Assembly (NCBI GenBank): GCA_005116745.1
Contig: SWDS01000008.1
Location: forward strand, 131,248 to 182,811
Source: Nitrospira sp.
GTDB lineage: Bacteria > Nitrospirota > Nitrospiria > Nitrospirales > Nitrospiraceae
DNA length: 51,564 nt
Direction of reading: 5' to 3'
Made by a program: the position numbers and the translations under genes. The notes beneath the pieces were generated by a model. The model was not told the origin of the DNA. It saw only the letters and a program-made list of their open reading frames with translations, and ran no database searches. Shown here piece by piece: positions 28,133-36,787 of the stretch; within the stretch, counting starts at the first letter, position 1; every line of letters starts with the position of its first letter.

Positions 28133-28255
28133 TTCTGTGACCTTGAACACGAGTAGGAAAACAGCTTAGAGTAGTAAAAGAAAACTAAAAGTATTTTTTT
28201 AAAAGAAACAAACGCTTCTTCCATTAACTATAATTTTCATGGAGTGTAGCTTGTG

Positions 28256-28891
28256 ATGAGTGACTATCGTGTGCTTCCAGGGCCAGAACACTTTCTGCCG
28301 CCAGCTGCTGCCAGTATGGGGATTTGCTTGCCAAATCCTGGAGAAGCCCATATTAATGGTGTGATCGCTCCAGAAGAAAAGGCTTATGAGGAAGCGGCGC
28401 GTCAATTCTTAATGGCGAAGGTACCAACAATTTTCCCAGGGCCCCTCGTATTGTGGGCCTGGAACGAAAAGGCCGCTAAGAAAGCCACCGCCGTTCGACA
28501 TCTTTTTAATACGCTTGTCGAATGCGTTCAGCCTGGGCAAAAACCAATGCTGATCCCTATGCCTGACTACCGTCCCAAATACCCAAAGATTAACCCTGAA
28601 GTCGAGATTAATCCAAACCATCCAAATTTGACAATCTGGCACAACAGAATCGACTGCTGCATGTTTATCGGAGTGCATTGTCATCAAGCCAACCTATCCC
28701 TGAAGATCATTCGCGGAGGCACTTCTTGCTATACGATCGCAATGTGTGCACAAGCCGGGCATGAAGATGCAATGCTATCATTTCGGGATGCGTCGGTTGA
28801 GAAGATCATGAAGTTGGCCGATACGGTCAAGCGATTGAAAGGAACCGTCCAACCACGGCTAGAATCAGCTAGAAATGGGGTTTCAAGTTAA
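28256..28891 (+). CDS. porE: 2-oxoacid:ferredoxin oxidoreductase epsilon-like subunit
   Basis: 211 residues from the ATG at 28256 (a GTG lies just before at 28253; GGAG is 11 bases upstream). It has no paralogue among classical four-subunit enzymes; it matches the fifth subunit described in Nitrospira and Hydrogenobacter 2-oxoacid oxidoreductases by position and by its Rossmann-like layout: ATAVRHLFNTLVECVQPGQK, then NLTIWHNRIDCCMFIGVHCHQANLSLK split over two strands. It contains clusters of Cys/His (CC, H-C-H, C-Y-T-I-A-M-C) whose role is unclear. First gene of the operon, 56 bases before porA. The symbol follows the naming used for such clusters; confidence in function is moderate. Confidence 0.7.
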   Translation: MSDYRVLPGPEHFLPPAAASMGICLPNPGEAHINGVIAPEEKAYEEAARQFLMAKVPTIFPGPLVLWAWNEKAAKKATAVRHLFNTLVECVQPGQKPMLIPMPDYRPKYPKINPEVEINPNHPNLTIWHNRIDCCMFIGVHCHQANLSLKIIRGGTSCYTIAMCAQAGHEDAMLSFRDASVEKIMKLADTVKRLKGTVQPRLESARNGVSS

Positions 28892-28947
28892 CGACCTGAG
28901 ACCGTTCGGGCCTGTAAATTCGGGCCTGTAAAAAGGAGGCTGGATCC

Positions 28948-30159
28948 ATGGCGGATATACACTCAGTCATCGGCACAAAAAATAAAAAAGGTCAGACCTA
29001 TACAGACACGTGGAAATTGATGAACGAGGCTCCGCGGACCCCATCGTTCTTTACGGGCTCCGAGGTCATCAAGGAAGCGCTTCGCCGAGCCAGCTGCGAT
29101 GTGATGATCGCCTATCCCATCACACCACAGAGTGAAGCCGCCGCATTGATCGGCGAACTATTCGCTGAAGGCTATATCGGAGACTATTTCCGTGGTGAGA
29201 GTGAATTTGCCGTTATGTCGCAGTGCGCCGGTGCTGCGTTTGGTGGAGCCCGTGTATTTACGACGACTGCGGGACCTGGCACGATGCGTGCGATGGAAAA
29301 CTTCCCAATGTGGTCTGGCGCAAGATTGCCGATCCAAATGATCGTCACTTGCCGCGGTATTAACTCACCTCTCTCGATTCAGCCAGACACGCTTGAGATT
29401 GCCTATTTACTGAATACCGGCATGTTGGTGTGGCATGCAGAAACGGCTCAGGACTTCTTTGATTGGATTTTAAAGGGCTATATGGTCTCCGAGGAGCCGG
29501 ATGTGCACCTTCCGCTTGCACTGTGCTGCGACGGATTCTTCGTGACACATACGAAGGACGTCGTCAATCTCACACCGGCCGACATGTGCTTGCCACCATA
29601 CGATCCCTATCGCTCACCGGTGCCCTGCATGGACATGGAATGTCCACCAGTGCGCATGATGCGCGATCCATTCGTGATGAAGAGTAACTACATCAGCTAT
29701 GCAACCCACGCGTCCTGGCAGCAAGAAATCTGGGCCGCGGTAGAGCGCTCGCGCAAGCATTCAATCCACTGGCTGAACGGCCTCATCGACACAGAGAACA
29801 CTGACGCGGAAATCATAATCGTGGCATCCGGCACTGCCGTTTCGCAGGGCCGCGAAGCGATCCGCCTCTTGGAAGATGAAGGGGTGCGCTGCGGACTTGT
29901 CAAGGTGAAGACATTACGTCCCTGGCCGGAAGAGGAAATCCGAGAAGCAACGAAGAACGCTAAGCACATCTTCGTTCCGGAATTCAATGTGACCGGCTGG
30001 CTGGCAAAAGAGATTAAGGCGACGATTCCTAATCCTGAACGAGTACATGCAGGACCCCGTGTCTGCGGAGGCATGACGATGCCGCCGGAAATCATCGTGT
30101 CCGAAATTAAAACAGCCCTGGGGATGAAGACTTTCTCCTTGGCCGGTCGTGGAAGCTGA
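28948..30159 (+). CDS. porA: 2-oxoacid (pyruvate/2-oxoglutarate):ferredoxin oxidoreductase alpha subunit
   Basis: 403 residues. AAGGAGG precedes the ATG. The YPITPQSEAAALIGELFAEG block is the pyrimidine-binding/CoA-site signature of domain I; FRGESEFAVMSQCAGAAFGG and TTAGPGTMRAMEN also belong to it. The later PEFNVTGWLAKEIK and VKVKTLRPWPEEEIREA match domain II. It carries part of the thiamine-diphosphate site with PorB. In a reductive TCA cycle it carboxylates acetyl-CoA to pyruvate or succinyl-CoA to 2-oxoglutarate with reduced ferredoxin; which substrate this copy uses cannot be told by eye. Same operon as 28256-32149. Confidence 0.93.
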   Translation: MADIHSVIGTKNKKGQTYTDTWKLMNEAPRTPSFFTGSEVIKEALRRASCDVMIAYPITPQSEAAALIGELFAEGYIGDYFRGESEFAVMSQCAGAAFGGARVFTTTAGPGTMRAMENFPMWSGARLPIQMIVTCRGINSPLSIQPDTLEIAYLLNTGMLVWHAETAQDFFDWILKGYMVSEEPDVHLPLALCCDGFFVTHTKDVVNLTPADMCLPPYDPYRSPVPCMDMECPPVRMMRDPFVMKSNYISYATHASWQQEIWAAVERSRKHSIHWLNGLIDTENTDAEIIIVASGTAVSQGREAIRLLEDEGVRCGLVKVKTLRPWPEEEIREATKNAKHIFVPEFNVTGWLAKEIKATIPNPERVHAGPRVCGGMTMPPEIIVSEIKTALGMKTFSLAGRGS

Positions 30160-30213
30160 GTTGTACTGACTTCAAACCTATGTCGTTCTTATGAGCGATA
30201 TTGAGGAGGCGAT

Positions 30214-31122
30214 ATGAGCAAAGAGCGTATACAAATATCCGAAGACTTATACGATATCATGCCACCGGATTATCAAGACCTCGTAAAAAGTGCCACATAC
30301 GGCAAGGAAGATAGAGGTTGGAAAGATATAGGCACATCAAAGGAACTGATTGAGCAACACTCACTCTGCGCTGGCTGTCCTGAGTCAATGGCCTTCCGAT
30401 ACATATTGGCATCTCTCCCGAATCCAGAGGATACGGTCATGGTCGGATCAACTGGTTGTACCAGCCTGGTATTCCCAATGGTGGCGGTTCATAACATCCA
30501 CTCATTGTTCGGCAACCAGAACGCCATCGCATCAGGCCTCAAACGTGCCTTGAGTGTCCGCTTCCCCGGTCGTGTGAAGGATGTCGTTGTCCTTGCTGGT
30601 GATGGTGCAACTGTTGACATCGGATTGGATATGACGCTGCAGGCTTGGTTCCGGCAGGAGAAGTTCACAACAATTTGTTTTGACAACGAACTGTATGCCA
30701 ATACAGGCGGCCAGGAAAGTGGATTGATGCAAAAGGGCTTTGTGGCCAAGATGGCACCAGTCGGAAAATTATTCGATAAGGTGCGGTTGCCTGAAATTGC
30801 TCGTGAATCCGGCTGCCATTACGTGATCAACTGCACGGTCAGCAAGCCGTCACTGGTCGAGAAGGTCATCCGCAATGCCGTCCATATTGCCCGTGAAATT
30901 GGCCCAACTTATCTCCAGCTCTACACGCCATGCATTCTTGAAATCGGCAAGAACAGCATGGAAGGCCTTCAGGAAATGCGTGATTCTGAAAAGCCAACCG
31001 AGCGTTTCGCCTACAAGGAATACATCAGTGAGCCAGCCAAACAATTGCTGGCTGAATTAGCAGCAAAGGATAAGGAACGGAAAGCAGCCGCCAAACAGCT
31101 GGCAGGACAAGCATCAGCATAG
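30214..31122 (+). CDS. porB: 2-oxoacid:ferredoxin oxidoreductase beta subunit
   Basis: 302 residues; GAGGAGG-like site (TGAGGAGGCGAT) upstream. Thiamine-diphosphate/Mg2+ binding motif: AGDGATVDIGL (GDG at 129-131) with N158-x-x-Y161 in DNELYANTGGQE. Three of the cluster cysteines are visible, Cys52/Cys55 in LCAGCPES and Cys82 in STGCTS, which with a later one bind a [4Fe-4S] cluster. The C-terminal KEYISEPAKQLLAELA tail is helical and Lys/Ala-rich. It is the catalytic partner of PorA. Gaps: 54 bases from porA and 17 to porG. Confidence 0.94.
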   Translation: MSKERIQISEDLYDIMPPDYQDLVKSATYGKEDRGWKDIGTSKELIEQHSLCAGCPESMAFRYILASLPNPEDTVMVGSTGCTSLVFPMVAVHNIHSLFGNQNAIASGLKRALSVRFPGRVKDVVVLAGDGATVDIGLDMTLQAWFRQEKFTTICFDNELYANTGGQESGLMQKGFVAKMAPVGKLFDKVRLPEIARESGCHYVINCTVSKPSLVEKVIRNAVHIAREIGPTYLQLYTPCILEIGKNSMEGLQEMRDSEKPTERFAYKEYISEPAKQLLAELAAKDKERKAAAKQLAGQASA

Positions 31123-31139
31123 TCAGACCGGAGGCAGAC

Positions 31140-31847
31140 ATGATTAAGAGACGATTGAATATCCGGATGTCAGGCTTGGGCGGACAGGGTGCGGTCACCG
31201 CAGCACATGTCTTGGCCATGGCTGCCAACCGGGACGGAAAATTCTCCATCTCCAACCCGTTCTTCGGCGCCGAGAAGCGCATGGCGCCAGCGGAAAGTTA
31301 TTGCCGCATTGGCATCGAGAGAATCTATGACCGCGGCGAGTTAGTATTTCCCGATGTCATCCAGGTTTTTCATCCACAAGTCATCACTATGGGCAAAAGC
31401 TACACCATGCCCTTCTATTCCGGCGTGAAAGAAGGCGGCCTCGTGGTGATCAACTCTGATCAAGAGCTTCTATCGAACGATGATATTGAACGGCTCAAGG
31501 ATCTGAACGTAAAGGTATTTTACATTGCAGGAACCGAACTCGCGATTGAGGTGGCCGGCACTGAGTTATCAACGAACATGTCGATGATCGGATCGGTTGC
31601 GGGCATCACCAAGTGCGTCTCAATGGAAGCTCTGGATGGCGCCTTACAGGAACGGTTCGGGAAGAAGTTCGTCGCCTCCGGTGGAACCGCCTCCTTGGAT
31701 GAAGCGATCAAGAAGAAATTCGCCAAGAAAGAAATGTTGCTGGCCAAGAACCTGGCAACCGTGAAGGCTGCTTATGATATCGCCACCGCGTGGGCCGAGA
31801 AGAATCAGTATGAGCTGCGAGTCGGCAATCCTGCCGTGGCGGCTTAA
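31140..31847 (+). CDS. porG: 2-oxoacid:ferredoxin oxidoreductase gamma subunit
   Basis: 235 residues. The GLGGQGAVTAAHVLA loop (12-26) with the following SISNPFFGAEKRMAP block is the gamma-subunit (domain III) signature that closes over the active site and binds CoA. A long coiled C-terminal segment (FAKKEMLLAKNLATVKAAYD) is somewhat longer than usual. GGAGG upstream of the ATG. Between porB and porD in the operon. Confidence 0.93.
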   Translation: MIKRRLNIRMSGLGGQGAVTAAHVLAMAANRDGKFSISNPFFGAEKRMAPAESYCRIGIERIYDRGELVFPDVIQVFHPQVITMGKSYTMPFYSGVKEGGLVVINSDQELLSNDDIERLKDLNVKVFYIAGTELAIEVAGTELSTNMSMIGSVAGITKCVSMEALDGALQERFGKKFVASGGTASLDEAIKKKFAKKEMLLAKNLATVKAAYDIATAWAEKNQYELRVGNPAVAA

Positions 31848-31870
31848 CGAGAGAGAAGGAACCAGCTCGC

Positions 31871-32149
31871 ATGTATAACGTAGCTCAAGTTATTGATGAA
31901 AAATGCGTAGCCAAAAAGGGATGTCGGCTCTGCATCATGTATTGCCCGGAGGCCAACACCCTTGATCTCAATTCGAGCAAGATGGTGGCCGAAGTGATCA
32001 TCGACCGCTGTAAGGGCTGTGAACTCTGTGTGATCGTCTGTGATGCAGCCAAGCACAATGCCATTACCATGCAGGCCGTCAGTGCCACCGGACAGCTCAT
32101 GTCTAATAAAGGTGAGTCTGCGGCTTTGGGACAAGCGTATCAGGGATAG
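31871..32149 (+). CDS. porD: 2-oxoacid:ferredoxin oxidoreductase delta (ferredoxin-like) subunit
   Basis: 92 residues with two [4Fe-4S] motifs: C12-x5-C18-x2-C21-x3-C25-P and C47-x2-C50-x2-C53-x3-C57. The first spacing (x5) differs from the common x2 by a short insertion (VAKKG). It passes electrons between the catalytic subunits and external ferredoxin. Last gene of the operon: an intrinsic terminator follows ~25 bases after the stop. GAGAAGGAACC upstream as ribosome-binding site. Confidence 0.92.
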   Translation: MYNVAQVIDEKCVAKKGCRLCIMYCPEANTLDLNSSKMVAEVIIDRCKGCELCVIVCDAAKHNAITMQAVSATGQLMSNKGESAALGQAYQG

Positions 32150-32171
32150 TTCGTCACGGGCTAAACTTCTC

Positions 32172-32207
32172 AAAACCCCATGGCGTTCGCGCTATGGGGT
32201 TTTTCTT
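32172..32207 (+). terminator. Intrinsic terminator of the oxidoreductase operon
   Basis: A 14-bp stem (AAAACCCCATGGCG/CGCTATGGGGTTTT, one G-T pair) around a TTCG loop at 32186-32189, followed by more T residues. Placed just after porD. Confidence 0.9.
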
Positions 32208-32224
32208 TAGGCACGAGGTAACTG

Positions 32225-32494
32225 ATGGAACACGAGGACAATATGATCGATGCGCTGCTCGGCGAGATTTCCGGCTTGATCACCCAATACCCCAAAGCCA
32301 TCGAACGGCAGGCGGCGATCATTCAAGCGACAGGCAAAGACCCTGAGCTTGTGGACAAGCTAATCAAAGCGGCAGACACAATGCGTGATAGCGGTAACCT
32401 CTATCTGACATGGGCTAAACATTACGCTGCTGTCGCTAAAGGCAACACAGACGCTTCTTCCGACGAAGACGAGACCGAAGATTTCGACGTCTAA
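32225..32494 (+). CDS. Small acidic hypothetical protein
   Basis: 89 residues, predicted all-helical with an acidic tail (DEDETEDFD). The ATG has GAGGTAACTG upstream and begins 18 bases after the oxidoreductase terminator. Family not recognised. The tRNA-Asn follows 63 bases after the stop. The gene has a regular codon pattern, so I take it as real. Confidence 0.6.
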   Translation: MEHEDNMIDALLGEISGLITQYPKAIERQAAIIQATGKDPELVDKLIKAADTMRDSGNLYLTWAKHYAAVAKGNTDASSDEDETEDFDV

Positions 32495-32557
32495 AAAATC
32501 TCCCTATTCCTGGAAAAGTTTTGCTAAAATACAACTCGCGTTGACTCAAATCTCTGT

Positions 32558-32633
32558 TCCCCGGTAGCTCAGTTGGTAGAGCAGCCGGCTGTTAACCGGC
32601 TGGTCGCAGGTTCGAGTCCTGCCCGGGGAGCCA
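32558..32633 (+). tRNA. tRNA-Asn (anticodon GUU)
   Basis: 76 bases with encoded CCA. Acceptor stem TCCCCGG/CCGGGGA, anticodon loop CTGTTAA with GTT, T arm GGTTCGAGTCC, discriminator G73. The anticodon stem CCGGC/GCCGG is clear. Inserted between two coding genes on the plus strand. Confidence 0.96.
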
Positions 32634-32880
32634 CAACACTTCTCTTATCCAGATCTCCCCTCTTTCCTCATCGGGCTAAGGAAAGTTTTGATCTCATGGT
32701 TTGAGCAGATCGAGACAGTTTTCAATCACTCAACCAAGATCTCACGGGGCCACCCTCTGCATGATTCCTCCGTGACAATAATCGTATGGTTTTGCATTGA
32801 ATGTTTTTCCTGTTAAGTCTTAGACTTGCACCGCACAGCCATCAGGAGCCCCTTCAAGTTCTCCGCATCGCATACTCGAC

Positions 32881-33885
32881 ATGACAACCAATTCCAACAA
32901 ACTTGATATCGCCTCGTCATTTCAGCCTCCGATCCCCCTCCGGAATGCTCATCTCATGACTCTTGTCCCTCGCTACATGCCCCGGGACACATCCTTAATG
33001 GGATTGCCACAGGAGACTCGGTTCTTTCCTGTTGAGCCACAAACACAGCTTCAGGGATTCTGTCATTGGCAAGACGATCGTATGGCGTCTCCCACAGCAG
33101 TCCTGGTTCACGGCCTTGAAGGCTCCAGCGAATCTCGGTATATGCGCGGCATTGCGGCCAAGGCCTATCGAGCTGGCTTTAACGTCATTCGCATGAATCA
33201 ACGAACATGTGGTGGAACCGAGCATCTCACTCCGACTCTGTATAACAGCGGCTTGAGTGGAGACTACCGCACGATCATCAATGAACTAGCACGCCGAGAT
33301 GGACTCGACCGCATATGGCTGATCGGGTATTCCATGGGTGGGAATCTCGTCCTGAAAGCGGGAGGCGAGCTGGGCCAAACCCAGCCCGCCCTCGCCGGAG
33401 TGGCAGCAGTATGCCCAAATATCAATCCAGCCGTTTGCGCTCGTGCATTGGAGAAGCCTCGCAACTTCATCTATCATCGCCACTTTTTGACTCGCTTGAA
33501 GTTGAGGTTGCGGAAAAAGGCGGCGCTATTGCCGGGGAAATGGGATCTGTCCCAACTCGATCAGATCGCCACGATCAGCGAATTTGATGATCGCTACACC
33601 GCTCACGACGGAGGCTATCGAGACGGCGCCGATTACTACAACAGAGCGGGCGCACGCCATGTGCTCGATGCCATCGCGGTCCCTACGCTCATCATTACGG
33701 CACAAGACGACCCGTTTATTCCCTACTCAATGTTTACCGTACCAACCATTCAGCGGCACCCACACATACGTGTGTCCGCACCTCGCTATGGAGGCCATTG
33801 CGGGTTTTTTCACAGAGGCCAAAATGGAGAAGACTCGTATTGGGCGGAGAACAGAATCATAGATTTTCTGCTGGGGCGGCTATGA
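32881..33885 (+). CDS. Alpha/beta-hydrolase of the YheT family
   Basis: 334 residues. Family N-terminus NAHLMTLVPRYMPR, oxyanion region LVHGLEGSSES, nucleophile elbow GYSMGG (Ser151), acid in LIITAQDDPF, and catalytic His in GGHCGFF near 307. Members are intracellular esterase-like hydrolases of uncertain substrate. The ATG at 32881 follows about 250 bases of non-coding DNA after tRNA-Asn. Convergent to the membrane protein gene at 33924. Confidence 0.9.
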   Translation: MTTNSNKLDIASSFQPPIPLRNAHLMTLVPRYMPRDTSLMGLPQETRFFPVEPQTQLQGFCHWQDDRMASPTAVLVHGLEGSSESRYMRGIAAKAYRAGFNVIRMNQRTCGGTEHLTPTLYNSGLSGDYRTIINELARRDGLDRIWLIGYSMGGNLVLKAGGELGQTQPALAGVAAVCPNINPAVCARALEKPRNFIYHRHFLTRLKLRLRKKAALLPGKWDLSQLDQIATISEFDDRYTAHDGGYRDGADYYNRAGARHVLDAIAVPTLIITAQDDPFIPYSMFTVPTIQRHPHIRVSAPRYGGHCGFFHRGQNGEDSYWAENRIIDFLLGRL

Positions 33886-33923
33886 CGGACGCTGCGTCAA
33901 GCTTGTCCCCTGGAGCAGAACGC

Positions 33924-34382
33924 CTACGCAGCTTTGCGGAGTTTGCGAGACTCCATGGCTGCGACGAGCGGAGCACACTTCCAGACCCAGCTGAGGATGA
34001 GCCAGACACTATCGGCAACGATGGCCACAATGAAGACCCAGTTGTAAATTGCCTCGCCCACTTTCCCAAGAAACGGATCGAGCGCAAAGAGCAGCACACC
34101 GTACGCAATGGTAATTGCGAGCAGCGTCGCGCAAGGCACGACCAGCCCCTGAAACGGTACGATCCACTTCCATTCCACCGGTGGGTTTCTCGCCAACTCT
34201 CTGGCACCCAACCACCCGATCACCACTGAGCCACTGTAGCCCACGAATTGGACAAGGTCTGACGCCCGAAGTTTTCCCAGCGAGCTTTCTCGAAACAACG
34301 ACATCTGTCCAAGGATCATTGCGAAGAGAAATGCTAGAACCAGAGCGACGCCATATTCCATCACCCATCGTCTAGCGCCCAT
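33924..34382 (-). CDS. Small integral membrane protein
   Basis: 152 residues from the ATG at 34382 (GAGAGG upstream); the frame continues to 34436 without a better start. Four predicted membrane helices: VALVLAFLFAMILG, LVQFVGYSGSVVIGWLG, LVVPCATLLAITIAYGVLLF, and IYNWVFIVAIVADSVWLIL, with loops rich in Arg/Lys. Family not recognised. It lies ~100 bases downstream of the proteasome operon on the same strand and could be read-through transcribed. Confidence 0.65.
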   Translation of the reverse strand: MGARRWVMEYGVALVLAFLFAMILGQMSLFRESSLGKLRASDLVQFVGYSGSVVIGWLGARELARNPPVEWKWIVPFQGLVVPCATLLAITIAYGVLLFALDPFLGKVGEAIYNWVFIVAIVADSVWLILSWVWKCAPLVAAMESRKLRKAA

Positions 34383-34485
34383 AACCCAACCTCTCATGCA
34401 GCATAACCGTCCACTGTATGTGCCAAAGCTTAGCACAAGGGGATTCTGACTGAGAAATAAACAGTCATTACTGAGTCTGATCAGC

Positions 34486-35973
34486 TTAGACGATCACGCT
34501 GTTGAGATGTGTCCGCACATCTTCCAGATAGGTCTTAAACGGGTCCGGCATGGGAAACGGGGCGCGACCCCTCACTTGGAAGATCGACCAATTGATGACA
34601 TAGGCAGGGAATAAGCCATCAGAGGCTGGAAGCTGATCCGCCACTGAAGCGGGCCGCTCACTCAGAAGATATCTAACCATCTCACTGCGGCCATAGGCAC
34701 GCGTGTTTTTGGGCGCGGTGTCCATCGCGAGATCAATGAGGCGGTCCGTCGTCACACGAGGGACACGCCCCTCTTCCAATAATCCGTAATACAGCCCCTT
34801 CGCTGGATTCAGATTGTGATACTCCAAGTCTAAACTCTTCAGCATAGGATCGGTCCACTCGACATGTTCTGCTTCTCGGAAGCAGTCCAGCAACCACAGC
34901 TTGGACGCCCAATCGACACGCCCAACGAGCTTCTGATAATCGCCGCGCAGATCATGGAGCACTGATGCCCATTGGGCAAGAACCCAATCGGTCTCTTCAT
35001 CCTGCCCGCTGTAATGTCGAACAGCACAGTCAAGAAACCGTTCTTGAATATCCACAGCCGACATCATCTTGTGAGACTGTAACCGGACCAGCCAGCGCCG
35101 TTCTTGATCCTGTGAAATCTCTTGAAGCGCTTCCACCGGTTCGTCGATTTCCAATTCTTGAGGCGCATGTCCCTCCTCAATCAACTGCAGCACCAGCCCG
35201 GTCGTACCGAGCTTCAATGCCGTCGCATATTCAGCCATATTGGAATCGCCCAGCAGCAGATGAATCCGTCGGTATTGATTGGGGTCCGCCAACGGTTCAT
35301 CCCTCGTATTCACAATCGCCCGATTCTGCTGCACCCATTCAAAGAAATCGTTCACGATATAGTCGGCACGCTGGGAGATTTGAAAGGGCAACTCCGATAT
35401 AGGCTGCGCACCGAAACCCGACCGTGGAACAAGTAACCGATCCACCTGAATCCAGGCATCCTGGAGGGGGGCGGAACCGACACGCCCAGAGCCGGTAAAA
35501 ATCTGCCTGGTCACAAGAAACGTCACGAGCGGAGCCATCCCGCTCCTCGAAAAAGGAAACCGCCGGGGCACCAGATAGTTCTCATGCGAGCCAAAGGTCG
35601 CATCCGTCTCATGGTCGATGTTGTTCTTGATCAAGGACACCTGGTCACAGAACCCGAGAGCTTCGATCGTTCGCTGCAACAAGAGATCCCCAGCACGGTC
35701 CGACGCCACGACATCCATGAGGGAATGACATTCCGGTGAAGCATACTCCAAATGCCCCATGTCCAAATACATTCGTCCGGCGTTGGTCAGAAATCCCCCA
35801 TTGCCTGGAGGCTCATCATGCCCCCGATGGTGCAAATCCAGCACGCCGCGCCGCTGAACCTGAAAGAGATGGTCACGAATCTTATGCGCAAACCACGTCG
35901 GAGAATGGTCCGGTCGATCCTCGTGGATCAAGAGTCCGTATTCAGTCTCTAAACCGAAGATACGATTCAACAT
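34486..35973 (-). CDS. pafA: PafA-like UBact/Pup ligase
   Basis: 495 residues, member of the PafA/Dop carboxylate-amine ligase family (glutamine synthetase-like). The FGLETEYGLL block carries the Glu residues for ATP/Mg binding, and RMYLDMGHLEYASPE carries the catalytic-type Asp71. Also SHENYLVPR, the R-A-x-x-N-T-R-D-E-P motif (AIVNTRDEPLAD) and GDSNMAEYATALK. It should attach the C-terminal glutamate of UBact to lysines of target proteins. It lacks the long Dop-specific insertion seen in 37827-39353, so I assign it as the ligase. It starts 4 bases after prcA and is last in the operon, as in actinobacteria. Confidence 0.9.
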   Translation of the reverse strand: MLNRIFGLETEYGLLIHEDRPDHSPTWFAHKIRDHLFQVQRRGVLDLHHRGHDEPPGNGGFLTNAGRMYLDMGHLEYASPECHSLMDVVASDRAGDLLLQRTIEALGFCDQVSLIKNNIDHETDATFGSHENYLVPRRFPFSRSGMAPLVTFLVTRQIFTGSGRVGSAPLQDAWIQVDRLLVPRSGFGAQPISELPFQISQRADYIVNDFFEWVQQNRAIVNTRDEPLADPNQYRRIHLLLGDSNMAEYATALKLGTTGLVLQLIEEGHAPQELEIDEPVEALQEISQDQERRWLVRLQSHKMMSAVDIQERFLDCAVRHYSGQDEETDWVLAQWASVLHDLRGDYQKLVGRVDWASKLWLLDCFREAEHVEWTDPMLKSLDLEYHNLNPAKGLYYGLLEEGRVPRVTTDRLIDLAMDTAPKNTRAYGRSEMVRYLLSERPASVADQLPASDGLFPAYVINWSIFQVRGRAPFPMPDPFKTYLEDVRTHLNSVIV

Positions 35974-35977
35974 GCTA

Positions 35978-36787
35978 TTACGCGAGTGATGGGCTCAGCT
36001 CATTGGGGAGCAGTGTTTTCAGTTCATCAACCCCAAGGGCTCGATACTTGGAGGGGCCTTGCACATGGCGATCAAGTAAGGCACATTCGATCGTCTTTTC
36101 AGCAATACATTGCCGCAGATAGGCATAGAGTGTCTCAGAGTCCGTCGCCTGCTGATCAGGACCAGTCCCCGCCTCATCATGGCCTTCTCCCTCGTCCAGG
36201 GCGCGTCGCTGCGCTCGATCACCGACCGCCCACGTGCGAATCGATGCACCTACAGTGTCCGCAAGAGACGCAAGAGACTGCTCTCGGAGATATCCAGCCA
36301 TCTTCTGCTCGACCGCTGACGTCGCGGCAAGCACTGCATACTGGCTCTTTTCCTCAAATGTTCCGTCGTAGTTGATCGTCAAGAACCCGTCTTTCCCGGC
36401 TTTCTGTCCGAGCTCTGCCAGTAAGATTTTCACGATAAAAGGGGCTTTGAACACCTCTTCGAACGCCTGTTTGATTGCCGGCGCCATCCCGTACTTCACC
36501 AGACGTCCTCCAGTCACATCGGAAGCGGAGCGATTGAATCCTTCGACGTGAGCCATCTCCAACAGATTGAAGCGCAGCTTCTCGAGATCAGCCGGGTGCC
36601 CCATCCCACCCAAGGCGAGACGATCGTAAATCTCATAGAGCTTGGGAGTGCCCTTGCTCATTGTCATGAGCAGAATACCGCGCTCACACGTAACTCCAAC
36701 AACAGGGGCTCCCTCCTTAAACTGTTCGTCGAGATAGGTCCGACGATTGCCGACCGCTTCAACCCATTTATATGGCTCTTCATACAT
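35978..36787 (-). CDS. prcA: Proteasome subunit alpha
   Basis: 269 residues. The alpha-type fold is seen in GVTCERGILLMTMSKGTPKLYEIYDRLALGGMGHPADL and the following long helix (EKLRFNLLEMA...). It carries an alpha-type N-terminal helix region (MYEEPYKWVEA), lacks a catalytic threonine, and has an E/Q-rich loop around residues 205-220 (DEGEGHDEAGTGPDQQ). It forms the outer rings that gate the 20S chamber. It overlaps prcB by 8 bases and is followed by pafA after 4 bases. Confidence 0.95.
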   Translation of the reverse strand: MYEEPYKWVEAVGNRRTYLDEQFKEGAPVVGVTCERGILLMTMSKGTPKLYEIYDRLALGGMGHPADLEKLRFNLLEMAHVEGFNRSASDVTGGRLVKYGMAPAIKQAFEEVFKAPFIVKILLAELGQKAGKDGFLTINYDGTFEEKSQYAVLAATSAVEQKMAGYLREQSLASLADTVGASIRTWAVGDRAQRRALDEGEGHDEAGTGPDQQATDSETLYAYLRQCIAEKTIECALLDRHVQGPSKYRALGVDELKTLLPNELSPSLA

